A DNA stretch of 64,000 nt from Zeugodacus cucurbitae (GCF_028554725.1 NC_071668.1:77904719-77968718), one strand, 5' to 3'; counted from the first letter of the stretch, positions 25,958 to 39,100 are shown. Notes: generated by a model from the sequence alone, not told the origin. Made by a program: numbers and translations.

Positions 25958-26925
25958 CAAGGCTAGATCACAATAAATAAGGAATTCATAATCTCATATA
26001 CCAAATTAGAACAGATCAAGGTGCCACGATCATGAACATTGTATGTATTTATTTAGCTCGTATATATAGAATACTATCGTTGACAATGGATTTAACATAC
26101 ATCCATGGACAAATAAATGGTACACTTGGTCTTCAATAATAATTTTTCAATTTTTTTTTTTTTTAATGATTCACAGTGAAAAAGTATCAAAATTATAAAT
26201 AAATAAATGGCATGATATTGTTGACTTGGTTAGTGTTTTGTACTATATCTACCACTTCGAGTTATTTGTTCATATCTTCGCTGCATGCCACAAGTTTTTG
26301 AGATCGCTCCTTTGGAATTGAATACCACCCATCCCCAACTCCAGTCATTAAATCATCAAAATATTGATGTAATGATTCATCATACTTCCATCACCGTGGT
26401 ATACCTGAGGCTAAGGGCCTTTGTGGTTCACCTAGAGTTAAGAGCTTGAACTTACAGACGACGTACAATTGTTTGTCCATCTACAAGGTCCATCTCTGTG
26501 GGTCTCTGTAAATAATAGTCGCGTTTTGATGTGGCGTTTCGTGTCCGTAAATCTAGTGTTAAGAAATTAGATAGAATATTTGTGTGTGCTCTCATCATAT
26601 AAGCTCAAACAGCCTAGAATATTTACACAAATGCTTACAGTTGTCGGTTTTTTAGAGAGATAAGATGATAAATAAATAAGTATAATTTTGGAAACTTTTC
26701 ATAACAGTAAAATCGCGAATCGTTTAGTATTTTTAGCCTTATATTTTGTACATAGCAACTATAATTCTCTATCTTTTCATTGGTCGATCCCCACTCATAT
26801 CATATATATCTTTGAGTCACAAAACGTGATATCAGTTGTTTTAATAGATTACCACCTGAAGCTTTTCACTTTAGTGGAGAAATGCTTTTTATTTCTTAGT
26901 TTCGAGTTTCATCTAAGCTTTACGC
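25958..26925. other. Distal 5' flank of copy A, no gene
   Basis: AT-rich flank. From about 26580 to 26925 it aligns with 30590-31096 and in part 35720-36170 (shared GATAAATAAATAAGTATAAT and AGCTTTTCACTTTAGTGG blocks). The part at 25958-26560 has no clear partner in the other units. No coding exon was seen. Confidence 0.55.
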
Positions 26926-27329
26926 ATTCTATAAAATACGAATTTTGTTGCTCCGATGTTCAGAAGGTCTGAGAGTCATCAGACATTTTAACTCAGACAC
27001 TGTATTTGGCACTCGTTAGGATCATGTATTTTCTCGGTTTTTACTACCCTGAATTTAATTGATAAAGTTATGTCAAAGTTCACAGCCTGAGCCGCAAACT
27101 TGTCAATATATTGGATTTATTATCGATTGGAACTTTTGAAGTGTGGATGTCAAGTGATCATCTTTCAACTTTGAGTTGGGGAAAGTTCATTCTTAAGTTG
27201 GGACTGGTCTATATATATATTGGTATTGGTCTATATACAAAGTAGCACATGTATGAGCTTTTTATTAAACAATCAAATAGAAAGTCGACTACTACTAATA
27301 TACTTTTAAAACAAAACATATTGTGTAAA

Positions 27330-27733
27330 GACTAGTTAACCCGCATCAACGGTTCGCCCTAGTGCGAGCTTGAATTTTTCTCATATTCATATTCGACTCT
27401 TAAGCCCATACTTGGGAGGTTTTGAAATTTTGTTCAGCAAGCAGCTGCGAACGCTTGTTACTCGAGTCATTGTCACGCGATTGCGAAGCGAAGAGAATGA
27501 CTTGCAAGACGATTTTTATTTTCAGATTAAGATTCTCCATCACGGAGTCTTTTTGACTCACCTGGGAACTATTTCCAGAATATTGAGATTCTAACAATAA
27601 ATCTAGCTCGGAGTTAATATAGCTTTCCAATGGTGAAAGAATTTTTGAAATCGGCACAGTAGTTTTTGAGTTTATTTATTACAAACATACATTCACATAT
27701 TTTCTCTATATAATAGTAGTATAGATCACATTA
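27330..27733. repeat. Repeat inserted in the 3' flank of copy B
   Basis: Within the B flank, part of this stretch has no counterpart in unit C. It ends in a tail reading AAATCGGCACAGTAGTTTTTG, then A-rich sequence and a terminal ATAGTAGTATAGAT, a form I associate with dispersed insect repeats whose class I cannot fix. B and C sequences become near identical again immediately after it (CACATTAAAAAG). Confidence 0.35.
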
Positions 27734-27895
27734 AAAAGAGAGAAGTCATGTTCTTTTTAAATACACAAAGTGGTGAAATACCAGCTGAAGATTCTTATAC
27801 TTATATATACACATAAAATATCCATAATCTTTTTATGATTATGATGTGATAAGCTGATAACAGTAAATGAGTTCAGTTGCTAGTTGAGTTGTCTA

Positions 27896-29632
27896 TTAGT
27901 TTTCGTCTACGTTCATGGACCTTCCTTTCGTCTCTGGCACAAATATTGTTATATATAAAAGACCTAAGGCAGAGAATACCGCAAATCCCCAAATTGTCGT
28001 TGCCAAACCGAAAGCTTCCATACATGGTGGGAACACTTTCAGCATGGTAAAAGCGAATATGCTCAACATTGCCACGCTAAACGATACACCATTTGCTCGA
28101 ATCTGTGGTGGTCGAAAGGTCAAATAAATATGCAGATTTTTGATAGGAAAAATATTCAATGTCTTATTACCTTTGGCGGCAAAATCTCCACGACAACGAC
28201 TGCGGGTACTGGTATCTTGCCCACATTTGCCGTGAGTATAATCAGCGCCATGAGTACGAGTGCCAGCCATGAGCTATATGGTGTAAGATCCACACTTGTT
28301 TCTTCCACGAAGAATGCGTACGTACCAAAAGCTGCCAAACAAATGCCTGTGGAAGCTGAGGAGATCATGAGTAACACTTTGCGCCCAAAACGATCGACCA
28401 AAATGATGGCAATATATGCGCCCAGAATTTGAACCACACCGATAATGACGGTGTTCGTGTCGGGATGAATATCGGTTTTAACAGCCACAAAAACTGTGGA
28501 CATGTAGCTGAGCAACGCATAGCTTCCGGTTAATATACTGATGAGGAAGACCATATTGGCTATGCCTAAGGTGCGTAGAGCGCGCTTCGTGACTAAAAGG
28601 CAAATAAAATGTTGCGTAACTTATATGTCACAAAAATATGTTTATATAGATAGACTTACAGAAATCGCGCAGTGTGACCGCGTCCGATTGTGATTTTTGT
28701 TGTTGTACGGCAGTTTTCAATTCCTCATATTTAATGTTGAATTTCTCCATCTCCACTTTGGTTGAAGCTGTATAGTTCGAGTAGAATTTCAAAGATTTCT
28801 TTGCTTCCTCCTCTTTTCCGCAATGCAGCAGGTACGAGGGTGTTTCGGGAAAGTAGATTTCAATTAGTAGATATAGCAGAGGTAGCAATATTACCGCAAT
28901 TGGTATAATGTGATAAGGTACATACGATGAAAGGGTATAACCAATCAACATGCCAACGTTGAGGAAGAGTGTAAACAGTGAGGTAAGACGACCGCGTATA
29001 CTGTGGTATGTAATAAATACTAGTAAATATGGACAAATCAAAAAGTGGCTAGAAGGATTAAAGCAACTCACTTCGGATCTGCGATTTCTCCGATGTAAAT
29101 CGGTAACACAACCCAAGTGCCACCGCCAGTCACACCGGAAGTGAATCGTGCAGCATACAGGTATTCAATGGATGGCGCGACGTAGACTAATATCCAGAAG
29201 CACTTCAAAGAAATTAATTGAAATTAGCATTAGATGCAAAGTGTTGTTCGTTGTTGTTGTTACCATATGTGGTATTGCAAGAAGATAAATGCAAGCTTTG
29301 CGACCGATCCGATCCAACAGCACGCCAAAGAGCACATTTCCAATGATACCGCCAACGCAAACCAATGAACCGATCCATGATGTCTGCTGCACCGTAGCGG
29401 TAAAATCAAGGGGACTTTCGCTGGCCGATTGCAATTTGGCTAACATGGGCGCGCACCAGCCAAGGCCAATGCCATTGCAAAACGTTATTATGGTAACTAG
29501 CAAGCAGTTGAAAAATTAGTGAGTTTTTCCAGTTTTTCCACTTCAGAACTTACCACTGACTGCCGCCAATAATTGCATGCGATAGGCGCTGTTAAAAACA
29601 CCCTCCGAGTTCTTGCAAAAGTTGAACAGCAT
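27896..29632 (-). CDS. Facilitated sugar/trehalose transporter-like protein, copy B
   Basis: An intact 470-residue paralog of copy A. Exons on the minus strand: 29554-29632, 29264-29496, 29072-29202, 28660-29000, 28171-28592, 27896-28102, with exon lengths identical to A and C and introns of 57-71 nt. It starts MLFNFCKNSEGVFNSAYRMQ and ends in the PETKGRS motif (458-464). It keeps DRIGRK (88-93) and DRFGRK (328-333). Its intron 4 and adjoining exon 4 are almost identical to copy A, while exon 6 and the 3' flank are almost identical to copy C. That patchwork points to gene conversion. The family predicts proton- or gradient-driven sugar uptake at the plasma membrane; trehalose preference is inferred from insect relatives. 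Confidence 0.93.
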
Positions 29633-29869
29633 TTTATTGGTATCCTTATTTTTGGTAACCTTGGTATGAAATCAATACCGGCAGACACTTTTAACTTTGT
29701 TTCGAAATTTGCAAACAATGAAATATAAATTTGACCAATATCTATATCCTTTTCTCAAAATATCAGTATAACTATCCACGGCGCACTTAGCTTTTCAGTA
29801 GCGCCCGCAATTTAATTTCAATTACATTTTCTTCGTACTCTATCACTGGCAGCGACGAACCCTTACGGT

Positions 29870-30020
29870 TAACAACGGAATTCTCAAATGAGCCAACACC
29901 TTATATTCGAAAACAACTTCTTCGCATTTGTAGCGTTAAAGCATTAGAATCTATCTCCATCTTAGCTTTATCTTGAACACACATAGCATTTCATCAAAGA
30001 GTCGGAGAAATGATAAATAT
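29870..30020 (-). promoter_or_regulatory. Core and proximal promoter, copy B
   Basis: TATAAGG (29905-29899, minus strand) is followed by the shared CCGTTGTTAA block at the expected start-site distance. GATA-type sites TTATCT (29968-29973) and TGATAA (30011-30016) are kept in the same order as in copy A, which supports a shared regulatory input. Confidence 0.58.
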
Positions 30021-31096
30021 ACTGTACGAATTTAGGGGGCAGATGTAGATTTGCCTACTAGATTCCTATGTATCCAAGTATCTACATATATAATATTTGG
30101 TTTCTTACTTATTCTTTTGTTGGATTCAAAAAGGGGCAAATGAAACATAAAAACCTAACATAAAAACCGCCACACACGTCGACACAGTGGTATCATGTTT
30201 GATTAGATAAACAAGGGATAAAAACAGAATATAAAGTAAATAGAAATTATCAGTCTATCAACGTGCGTTTTGGTGCGTTTTGCTCTATTATTTACACAAG
30301 TAAAATTTAGAAAAAAAATAGCAAAATAGCAACTCTGATAAAGCATGACAATTTGAATAATACGAAATAAAGCAAAACCCCAACGAGAAAAGGCTGGAAG
30401 GCCATAAAGATTTGCCTACCCTATGGCTGGTGTGGTGAGTTCAATTGAGGTTGTAGATCACTCCAAGACGAGCTTCGGAAACTCCAGTTTGCGCACAGCA
30501 TCTAAAGAGTTGTATATCTCTTTTATCTATGGTATAGTACTGACTTGTAAAATCTATATCAATAAAGCTATATTTGATAAGTAATATTGCTTTCTGTGTG
30601 CTCTCAGACTACATATAAACATAAATATCCAGAGTAATTACCCAAATGTTTATTCATGTCGTTTTTAGAGAGATAATGGAAATGATAAATAAATAAGTAT
30701 AATTTTGGGGGCTTCTTATAACATCAAAACCGCGACACAACCGTGACTCAACCGTTTTCTATTTTTAACTATATGATTTACAGATCGATCATCTTTGCGT
30801 TCTAGCTTTGTCGAGAAGCGCTTTTAGAGCACTATTGCTGATTTTTTTCTCATACGAGTGTGGAAAACACTAATTCTCTAGATTAGCATTGGCCACTCCC
30901 ACACTCACATATTAGCTGCCTTTGAGTCACAAATTATTAGAGAGCGAAACGAGAAAAGTGTATCAGTTGTTTTAATATATTGTTTAGTCTAAAGATGTCC
31001 CTGAAGCTTTTCACTTTAGTGGAGAAATGCTTCTTTCCGCCCTAAATAACATTTTAGTAACCTCTTGATATCGAGTTAGCAACCAAGCTTTACACA
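30021..31096. other. Distal 5' flank of copy B, no gene
   Basis: Aligned in parts with the flanks of A and C (for example AAATAGCAAC...TGATAAA near 30320-30350 and GATAAATAAATAAGTATAAT near 30685). It carries no coding exon and no recognised element ends. Confidence 0.55.
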
Positions 31097-31253
31097 TTCT
31101 ATAAAATACGGATTTAGTCTGCGGGCCGGGAGACATTTTCACTTGGCAGTGTATTTGTCACCAGTTGTGAAAATGTATTTTCTCGGTTTTTAATGGCCGG
31201 GACTAAGCCGAAAAGCTTTCAATATATTGAATTCATTTTCGATAATAATAAAA

Positions 31254-32428
31254 TACCCATCCACCAATTCGGGTTTCGTACTAAACATGGCACTATCGAG
31301 CAAGTAAATTGAATTACTAACGAAATCAGGAAGGCATTCGAGCACAGAGAGTACTGTTCTGCTATTTTTCTAGATGTAGCTTAGACGTTCGATAAGATCT
31401 GGCATGAAGGCCTCTTATGGAAAATCAAAAACACTTTACCTTACGAATTGCATACAACTTTGGTGTCATATTTAAGTAACAGGAAGTTTACAGTTAAAGT
31501 CGCAGATTTCATATAAGAAGAACGAACAATAAGGGCTGGTGTACCCCAGGGCAGTGTATTAGGCCCAACCCTGTACATAATATACACTGCAGACATTCTA
31601 ACAGCTAATAACGTATTGACATCCACTTTTGCGGATGACACAGCTCTAGTAAACCGCAACAAATGCCCTATCAGAGCATCAAGAGTATTAGAGGAGCACT
31701 TGACTTTTGTCGAAGAATGGCTAACCAACTAGGGTATAAATATTAATGAGCAAAAATGCAAGCATTTTACATTTTCCCTAAGACCAAAAATGTGCCCGGC
31801 AGTAAAAGTGAACAATATTCTAGTGCCTCAAGCGAAAGAAGTTACCTATCTTGGGATTACCTAGATCGAAGGCTCACGTGGTGGAAACATATAGCGAGTA
31901 AAATAACCTGCATGAAGTTAAGAGCAGCAAATTTAAATTGCCTTTTGAACAAAAATTCTAAACTTAGCCTAGACAACAAAGTCCTGTTATACAATGCAAT
32001 CATAAAACCGATTTGGATGTATGGTATTCAACTGTACCTGTACAACCAACATTGATATAATTCAGAGATTTCAATCTAAAATGCTTAGAACAATCACGGG
32101 TTCGCCATGGTACATGCGTAATGAAAATATTCATAAAGATCTTGATATTCCTATGGTAAAGAAGGAGATAGAGATCAGCAGAAAGAAATATATTTATAAA
32201 CTTCGTGCACATCTTGCTAATGCCTTGGTACATTCCTGCAACCAAACACGTTTAAAAAGGAGAGATCTACCAGCCTATTAAAGAGCACCGGTTTACCAAA
32301 ACAGCTTAACCACATTCCTAAGCTTTTTTAGTTGTAAATAGATTTAAGAGTTTATTACTTATTGTTAGGCTTTTAACAAAGCAGATTCAATAAATAAAGA
32401 AATATGTATAAAAAAACAAAAAAAAAAA
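31254..32428 (+). mobile_element. 5'-truncated jockey-type LINE
   Basis: A 1175-bp insertion flanked by a 5-bp target duplication TCGAT (31249-31253 and 32429-32433) and ending in an A-rich tail after AATAAATAAAG. The + strand encodes part of a reverse transcriptase in broken frames: HQFGFRTKHGTIEQVN, AIFLDVA.TFDKIWH, the RAGVPQGSVLGPTLYIIY block, and the catalytic FADDTALV. A C-terminal part reads KMLRTITGSPWYMRN. Several in-frame stops (for example in place of the residue after AIFLDVA) make it inactive. The 5' part, including endonuclease and ORF1, is absent, as is usual for incomplete reverse transcription. The matching flanks of copies A and B are uninterrupted at this site. Confidence 0.88.
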
Positions 32429-33029
32429 TCGATTGCAACTTTTGACGTGCGGACGCCAAGGGATCATCTCTCAACATTGAGATGGTGAAAGCTTTAGCTT
32501 ATGAAGGATTATACTTGCAATGGAGGATCGTTTACAAGAAGGATTCCTTGTGAGATCGTTGTTCCTAATAGTCTTTTATTAGATTATAATTATTTAAAAT
32601 ATAAAGCGGATTTCTAACAGATTTTATACTATATTTATACCAGGACATATCATGGAAAGGTTGTTTAACTTGCATCAACAGTTTGATAGGAATAGGGGAT
32701 AATAGGGATTGTACCAAAATCCTAGACACACACCGTAATTTCGACCCACCAACCACACTGAAAGCTCCGGGACGATCATTAATATTATTTTTATTGTTTT
32801 TGAATTTTTTATTATTCTCCCTAAACTTAAAAAAGGCTTAATACTAAAATTATATAATATCACATTAAAAAGAAAGAAGTCATGTTCTTTTTAAATACAC
32901 AAAGTGGTGAAATACCAGCTGAAGCTTCTTATACTTATACAAACACACAAAATATCCATAATCTTTCTATGAATATGATGTGATAAGCTGATAACAGTAA
33001 CTGACTTCAGTTGTTAGTTGAATTGTCTA

Positions 33030-34823
33030 TTAGTCTTCGTCTACATTCATGGACCTTCCTTTCGTCTCTGGCACAAATATTGCTATATATAATAGACCTA
33101 ATGCCGAGAATACCGCAAATCCCCAAACTGTCGTTGCCAAACCGAAAGCTTCCATACATGGTGGAAACACTTTCAGCATGACAAATGCGAAGAAGCTGAG
33201 CAGTGTCACACAAAACGAAACACCTTTTGCACGAATCTGCGAAGAACGAAAATTCATATGAATATTTGTGGATTTTAGAAATATTGAATGTCTTATTACC
33301 TTTGGCGGCAAAATCTCCACGATGACGACGGCAGGCACTGGTATAATGCCTACATTTGCCGTGAGTATAATCAGCGCCATAAGTACGAGTGGCAGCCACG
33401 AGCGATATGGTGTTAGATCCACACTTGTTTCTTCCACGAAGAATGCGTACGTACCAAAAGCTGCCAAACAAATGCCCGTGGAAGCTGTAGAGATCATGAG
33501 TAAAACTTTGCGCCCAAAACGATCGACCAAAATGATAGCGATATAGGCGCCTAGAATTTGAACCACACCGATGATGACAGTGTTCGTGTCGGGATGAATA
33601 TCGGTTTTAACAGCCACAAAGATGGTGGACATGTAGCTGAGCAATGTAAAGCTGCCGGTTACTATGTTAATTAAGATGACAGTATTGGCTATGGTCAAGG
33701 CGCGTAGAGCGCGCTTCGTGACTATACAAAAAATAAATGTCACAAAATGTTCTATTTAGGAGTGCTCTTTGTATATAGACTTACAGAAATCGCGCAGTGT
33801 GACCGCATCCGATTGAGATTTTTGTTGTTTTACGGCGCTTTTCAATTCCGCATATTTGATATTGAATTGTTCAACCTCCAGTTTGTTTGGATCTCTGTAG
33901 TTCAAGTAGAATTTCAACGATTTCTCTGCTTCCTCCTCTTTTCCACAATGCAGCAGATACGATGGTGTTTCGGGGAAGTAGGTTTCGATTATTAGATAGA
34001 GCAGAGGTAGCAATATCACCGCCATTGGTATAATGTGATATGGTACATAAGATGAGAGGGTATAACCAGTTAACATACCACCGTTAAGGAATAGCGTAAA
34101 CAATGAGGTGAGACGACCGCGTATGCTGTAATGTGAGATCAATACTAATAAATAGAGACAACTCGAAAGGGGATAGCAGGATTGCTGCAACTCACGTTGG
34201 ATCTGCGATTTCTGAAATGAAAATCGGTATTACAACCCATGTGCCACCACCAGTTATACCGGAAGCAAAACGTGCAGCGTACAAGTATTCAATGGATGGC
34301 GCGAAATAGACTAATATCCAGAAACACTAAATTAAAAAATAGTTGAGATTAATATTATCTCGAAGTCTTTAGGTCTATATTGGTTCCTTACCATATGTGG
34401 TATTGCGAGTAGATAAATGCAGGCTTTGCGACCGATCCGATCCAACAGCACACCAAATAGTACATTTCCAGTGATACCGCCGACGCAAACCAATGAACCG
34501 ATCCATGATGTCTGCTGCACCGTAGCGGTAAAATCGAGGGGACTATCTATGGGCGATTGTAATTTGGCCAGCATGGGCGCGCACCAGCCAATGCCGATGC
34601 CATTGCAAAATGTTATGATGGTAACTAGACAAGTAAAGAAAAAGTGTTATTATATAATATTATACAACAAGAATAATGAAATAACCTCAATTTACAAATT
34701 TATATTCTTAGAGGAAATTCACACTTTTTCACTTGAAAACTTACCACTGGCTGCCGCCAATAACTGCATACGATAGGCGCTGTTGAAAACGCCCTCTGAG
34801 TTGTTGCAAAAGTTGAAAAGCAT
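33030..34823 (-). CDS. Facilitated sugar/trehalose transporter-like protein, copy C
   Basis: An intact 470-residue paralog with the most compact reading. Exons on the minus strand: 34745-34823, 34392-34624, 34196-34326, 33785-34125, 33300-33721, 33030-33236. Motifs: DRIGRK at 88-93, GGGTWVVIPIFISEI then IRGR (about 129-152), PETPSYLL in the central loop, DRFGRK at 328-333, PETKGRS at 458-464, ending in MNVDED. Twelve membrane helices are expected, with a charged central loop rich in K, E and Q (about 205-258). Intron 5 (33237-33299) is 63 nt, in frame and free of stops, so retaining it would add 21 residues rather than truncate the protein; in A and B the same intron carries stops. Likely function: facilitated trehalose or hexose transport at the plasma membrane. 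Confidence 0.93.
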
Positions 34824-35043
34824 TTTGTTGGTATCCTTAATTTGGAAGAAATATAAAACCAGTCCCGGCAGACTCTTTGAACTTTCGTACTTTTCACAAA
34901 GCAAAATAATAATTTCACTCAAATGCTGTATCCTTTTCGCTAAGGATCAGTTTCACTATCCACGGCGCACTTAGCTTTTCATTAAATCTTTCACTTTAAT
35001 TTCATTTTCGCACTGTATCACTGGCGGCGACGAACTCTAGCGG

Positions 35044-35146
35044 CTAATGACGGACTTGTCTAATAATCTAACACCTTTATATTCGAAAAACGCTTTCTAC
35101 GCGTTTGTGAAGTTGACGCTGCAGAATCTCCATCTTAGCCTTATCT
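35044..35146 (-). promoter_or_regulatory. Core and proximal promoter, copy C
   Basis: TATAAAGG (35081-35074, minus strand) with an initiator-like CCGTCATTAG about 30 bases downstream. One GATA-type site, TTATCT (35141-35146), is kept. The second site present in A and B has changed to TTATAA here. Confidence 0.55.
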
Positions 35147-36170
35147 TAGACACACATCGCATTTCATCACAAAGCCGGGGAAATTATAAATATACAGTAG
35201 GTATTTAGTGGGCAGATGTAGATTTCCATCCAAATATGTCACCAAGTGTTTGTATAATATTTGGTTTGTGACGTATTCTTATGTTTGATGCAAAATGAAG
35301 GCAAATAAAACGTAAAAAATCACACATGTTGAAGACATGCTTTAGTGTTTGATAAGCAAACAAGAGAATAGAAGCGAAATACAAAGCAAATAGAAATTAT
35401 CACGCTAGCAGCGTGCGTTTTGGTGGGTTTCTCTCTCCATAGCAAAAATTAAAATAAATAGCAACACTGATAAATAATGGCAATTTTAATAATATGTACG
35501 AAATAAAGTATGTATAACCGAGAAATACACCAAAAGATTATTTGAACACACACCTAATGTTGCTCAACTTCTTATACAAATCTTGCGTTAAATATGCTTT
35601 ACTTAAAAAAAAGGTTAAAGGTCATCAGAGAAGGTATGCATATGAACTAGAATGGGTCATTAAATACTTCAGCCAATTGGGTGCCACATATACATATAGA
35701 TCTATCTTTTTTGGCATAAAAGCACAAAATATAAACTCAAATACCCAAAGATATTTACACAAATACACATGTCGTACTTTTGGTAGAGATAAGTGAAATG
35801 ACATATAAAGCGTATAATTTTGAAATTTTTTTATAACAGTAAAAATGCGACGCAACTGTTAACTATTTTTAGCCAAATATGATTTATTGTCTAGCTTTGT
35901 CTTGTGGCTTGGACGAGAAGCGCTTTTAGGGCACTAATTATATCACATAGCAACGGTAATATTCTAATTGTTGATATTGGTCAGTCGCGCACTCATATGC
36001 ATATTAGCTGTATTAGACTCGTCAAGCGGTAGAGAGTGGCGAATCGAACATGCTATTTTAAACTGACTGCACCTGCGCTGGTACGATGTCATATGACGCA
36101 TGCGCTATGTCTTTTTGATCGATAAATCATTCTTTTTACTCCAAATAACATTTAGTAACTCATACTCATA

Positions 36171-39100
36171 TTTCTTGTCCGACTACTTCTTCTTGTTGAC
36201 GCTGGGTCGAATACCTTTTTCCTTTAACATTGGCAGTACCCTAATGTCTAATATTGGTGCAATTTTTAAAACCTCGACTGTTCTAACTAAATAATAACAA
36301 ACAAATACAGATAATATTGCATATAATTTTTAAGTCTCTTATCTTTTGAATTGTAAATCCACTCCACAGAAAATATTTATTTAAAAACATTTCATGAGAC
36401 ATTCTTTATTTGCATTGGCAGCCAGACGGCAATTAGTAAAATTAGCTCATTAATTTGCCAAACAAAAATACTCGTGTCAAAATAAAAAAAGAAATGCGAG
36501 AAGAATTGAAAACGAAAGTTAGTTTAGTAACTCTTATTCACTGCCGACCAAAATGCACTCATAACCACACATTATGTGAGCAAAAAAGCAAAATATCCTA
36601 TTTTATTTCAGACGGAGAACGGAGATTCACATTTCCGTTGAATTTTAGTCAAATTTCATTGAAAATAATTGTCATAAAACCCCTAAACCTCTTTCTTATA
36701 GCGAGCGATACCTCCATGCCGCTTTTCAAATAGCTTTCTAATCAAAGCGGCTATTCAAATGTTTCCACAAAAAGTTCCTAAGCCATAAACTACACAGATT
36801 TGTGGCATGCCATAAAAGGGATAATATGGAACAATTCATTACTCTTTGACAATTTAATGAATATGTCTTTCAACTGTACTCACACACATACACACTCACT
36901 CTACGTAGTATTAGATAAAATAGGTTTAAACTTTTGGGAATGTCCCTATCACGTCTGCAATTGTGCAACATCATTTACCCCCAGCCTTCGAAAAGGTATT
37001 CAGCATTTTGGTGCGCAAATGTCCCATTGTAATGCAAAGCTCCGTTGATATGCGGAGATATCCTTTCCATGGCTTGTCCTTGTGGCCGGGTCACTCAATT
37101 CCTGCAATCAATTTGAGTGAAACTTATAACAAATCAACTCCCAAGTTGACAATAATTTAATCCGTAAAACTACAAATTACGGTCGCTCATATGCATATGT
37201 TGGTTGTTTACGAAGGTTGTGGCGTCCTTTCGCTTTGTCTACCTGAATGAGAAATCCGGCACAGCACAGCACAAAATCCAACAATGACGGCAAACAAATA
37301 CGAATAGTTATTTGTAAAGCTTTATTTGACAGCTGTCAGCCGAGGTTTTGATACGAAAGCGGTTGCAAGTAGATGAGGAAGCATTTGTGTACCGGAATTC
37401 AAGCGCTGAATGTGGGAGCTTTTACGCATCAATACTTTACATATTGTAGTAGTGACTACTATTGAATATGGCTGTAAAGAGTTGTTTTAGTTTCGCATTA
37501 GCAGTAAGCATTTTGGGTTTCCTTCTATACAAATTTGCCTTACTGGGTCACTTCGTATAGCTTTTCATCCTTTCTGTGCCCTTTTCGGTGTTTCGGTGCT
37601 GGTGTGAGTTTTCTACGTTTAAGTAGGGTCAAATCGATTCACATTAAATTTGGGTATCAGCTGGAAATTCTCGAATACAATTGTCTATATAGTAAAATGG
37701 TTTACGGTGCGGACAGTGTGGCGTTTTCAGGTCTGTTAGCTTTAAGTTCATGCAACCTTTAACTAGCCTGAATATGTTGAATGAAGCGTGTTGCGGACAT
37801 CTATTTCCGAAGTTAATGATTTTTAACAAAACACTTGTCATTATACTGTAATTAAAGCTTAATGACAAGCGCTTTCTGCTTAACCCGAGGTGTTTGTGGG
37901 GAAATTGGTCTTCTTGTTGCTTGTTATACTTAATTTACTAATCACAAGAACACCAATCATGAAGCAGAGCTAAAATCAATTTAGTCTTTTCCCCACCCAC
38001 TAGTCCATTATGGCGTTTTGACTTTAGCGTGGATACTCACTTCAATAATTTAAGAGAAATAACCTTTCGGCAGAGAAAAAACCCGCAATCTGTCACAATT
38101 CTTGCCAGTCTGCTTTAAACCAAACATAAAGATTACACAAAATGTAACGACAACTCACACTTTCCACTCAGTTCAGGGAGAATGAGAACTAATCGCTAAA
38201 ATAAACAATGGAGAATGCGTCATTTGCAGTGCTTTACTGCTTTTGGCAACCGAATATTAAAATATGCCAAGGAAGAGCCAGCGCAGTGGTGTATGAAAAA
38301 ATGTCTTTTCACTCACCTATCCGCACAACTTTCTTTCAAGTTTATTTCATTGAGGGCGCCCAGCACTGGCGGAGGTGAGAGCATAACGAGGAAGTAAAGT
38401 AAATTTATGCGCGCCTTAAACGAGTAAGACGACGACCAAAGAGCTGCAAATAAAAATAATAAAAGATATGTACATATATCTATCGTTGTAAGAATGTATC
38501 TATAAGCTACTGTTATGAAGTATCGTATATGAAGGTCTACCAAGTATACACGCATCAACCGAAGGAGCACCTTGTCTGCCTTGACTTTCCCATCAGCACA
38601 ATGGCAGACTGTGGCATCCCTGTGTGTTGTGCGTGTTGTCCTCAAGACATGTCTGCGGCAAAGCGACCGCAGGATATGCCACATCGTCGCAGCGATGCTG
38701 TGGGACTCCCTCCACAATTCACATTGTTTTTCGTTTAGTCCGCAGTAAGCCCTGGAAGTAGTTATGTGAAAAAATGGCGAAATACCAGAGAATATACTCT
38801 CGTTCTTGCGTTAAACTGTTTACTTGCAAGTAGAAGCTTCCCAAGCAGTATCATGTGTCCATGTATGCGTTTGAAATGAAATATATTTGCAATATCCGCA
38901 AACGAACACACGTACGCATTACTCCAAGGAGTCCGCCACACGCAGTCGATTTTGTGTAGTCTTCTTTTATGCAACGGTAGTCAGGGCGCACTATAAAAAT
39001 TCGTTAATAATGAAAGTCAGCTTTAGGAGCTCGGAAGGTGCTACTGCAAAGGTTGATATGTATGTGCTGGGTCTTAGCATATCAACATGGAAGGAAGGAA

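Larger units (their letters stand above)
21890..36170. repeat. Three-unit tandem segmental duplication of a transporter locus
   Basis: Three units of about 4-5 kb follow each other in the same orientation: A from about 21890, B from about 26926, C from about 31097, with homology fading near 36170. Each unit holds, left to right, a shared 3' flank (marker CAGACATTTT and the block around TTTTTGACTTGTGG), the six-exon transporter gene on the minus strand, and a shared promoter block. A distal block containing AAGTATAATTTT follows. The AGCTTTTCACTTTAGTGG block is near identical at 26858 and 31008. Unit boundaries are approximate because later insertions and divergence blur them. Confidence 0.85.

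Noticed and set aside
33030..33743. A single uninterrupted 237-residue gene on the minus strand
   Set aside because: The frame is really exons 5 and 6 of transporter copy C plus in-frame intron 5 and part of intron 4; paralogs A and B show the splice sites.
38313..38717. 134-residue minus-strand frame
   Set aside because: No recognisable family motif, shadowed by a plus-strand frame and simple repeats; not supportable as a gene.
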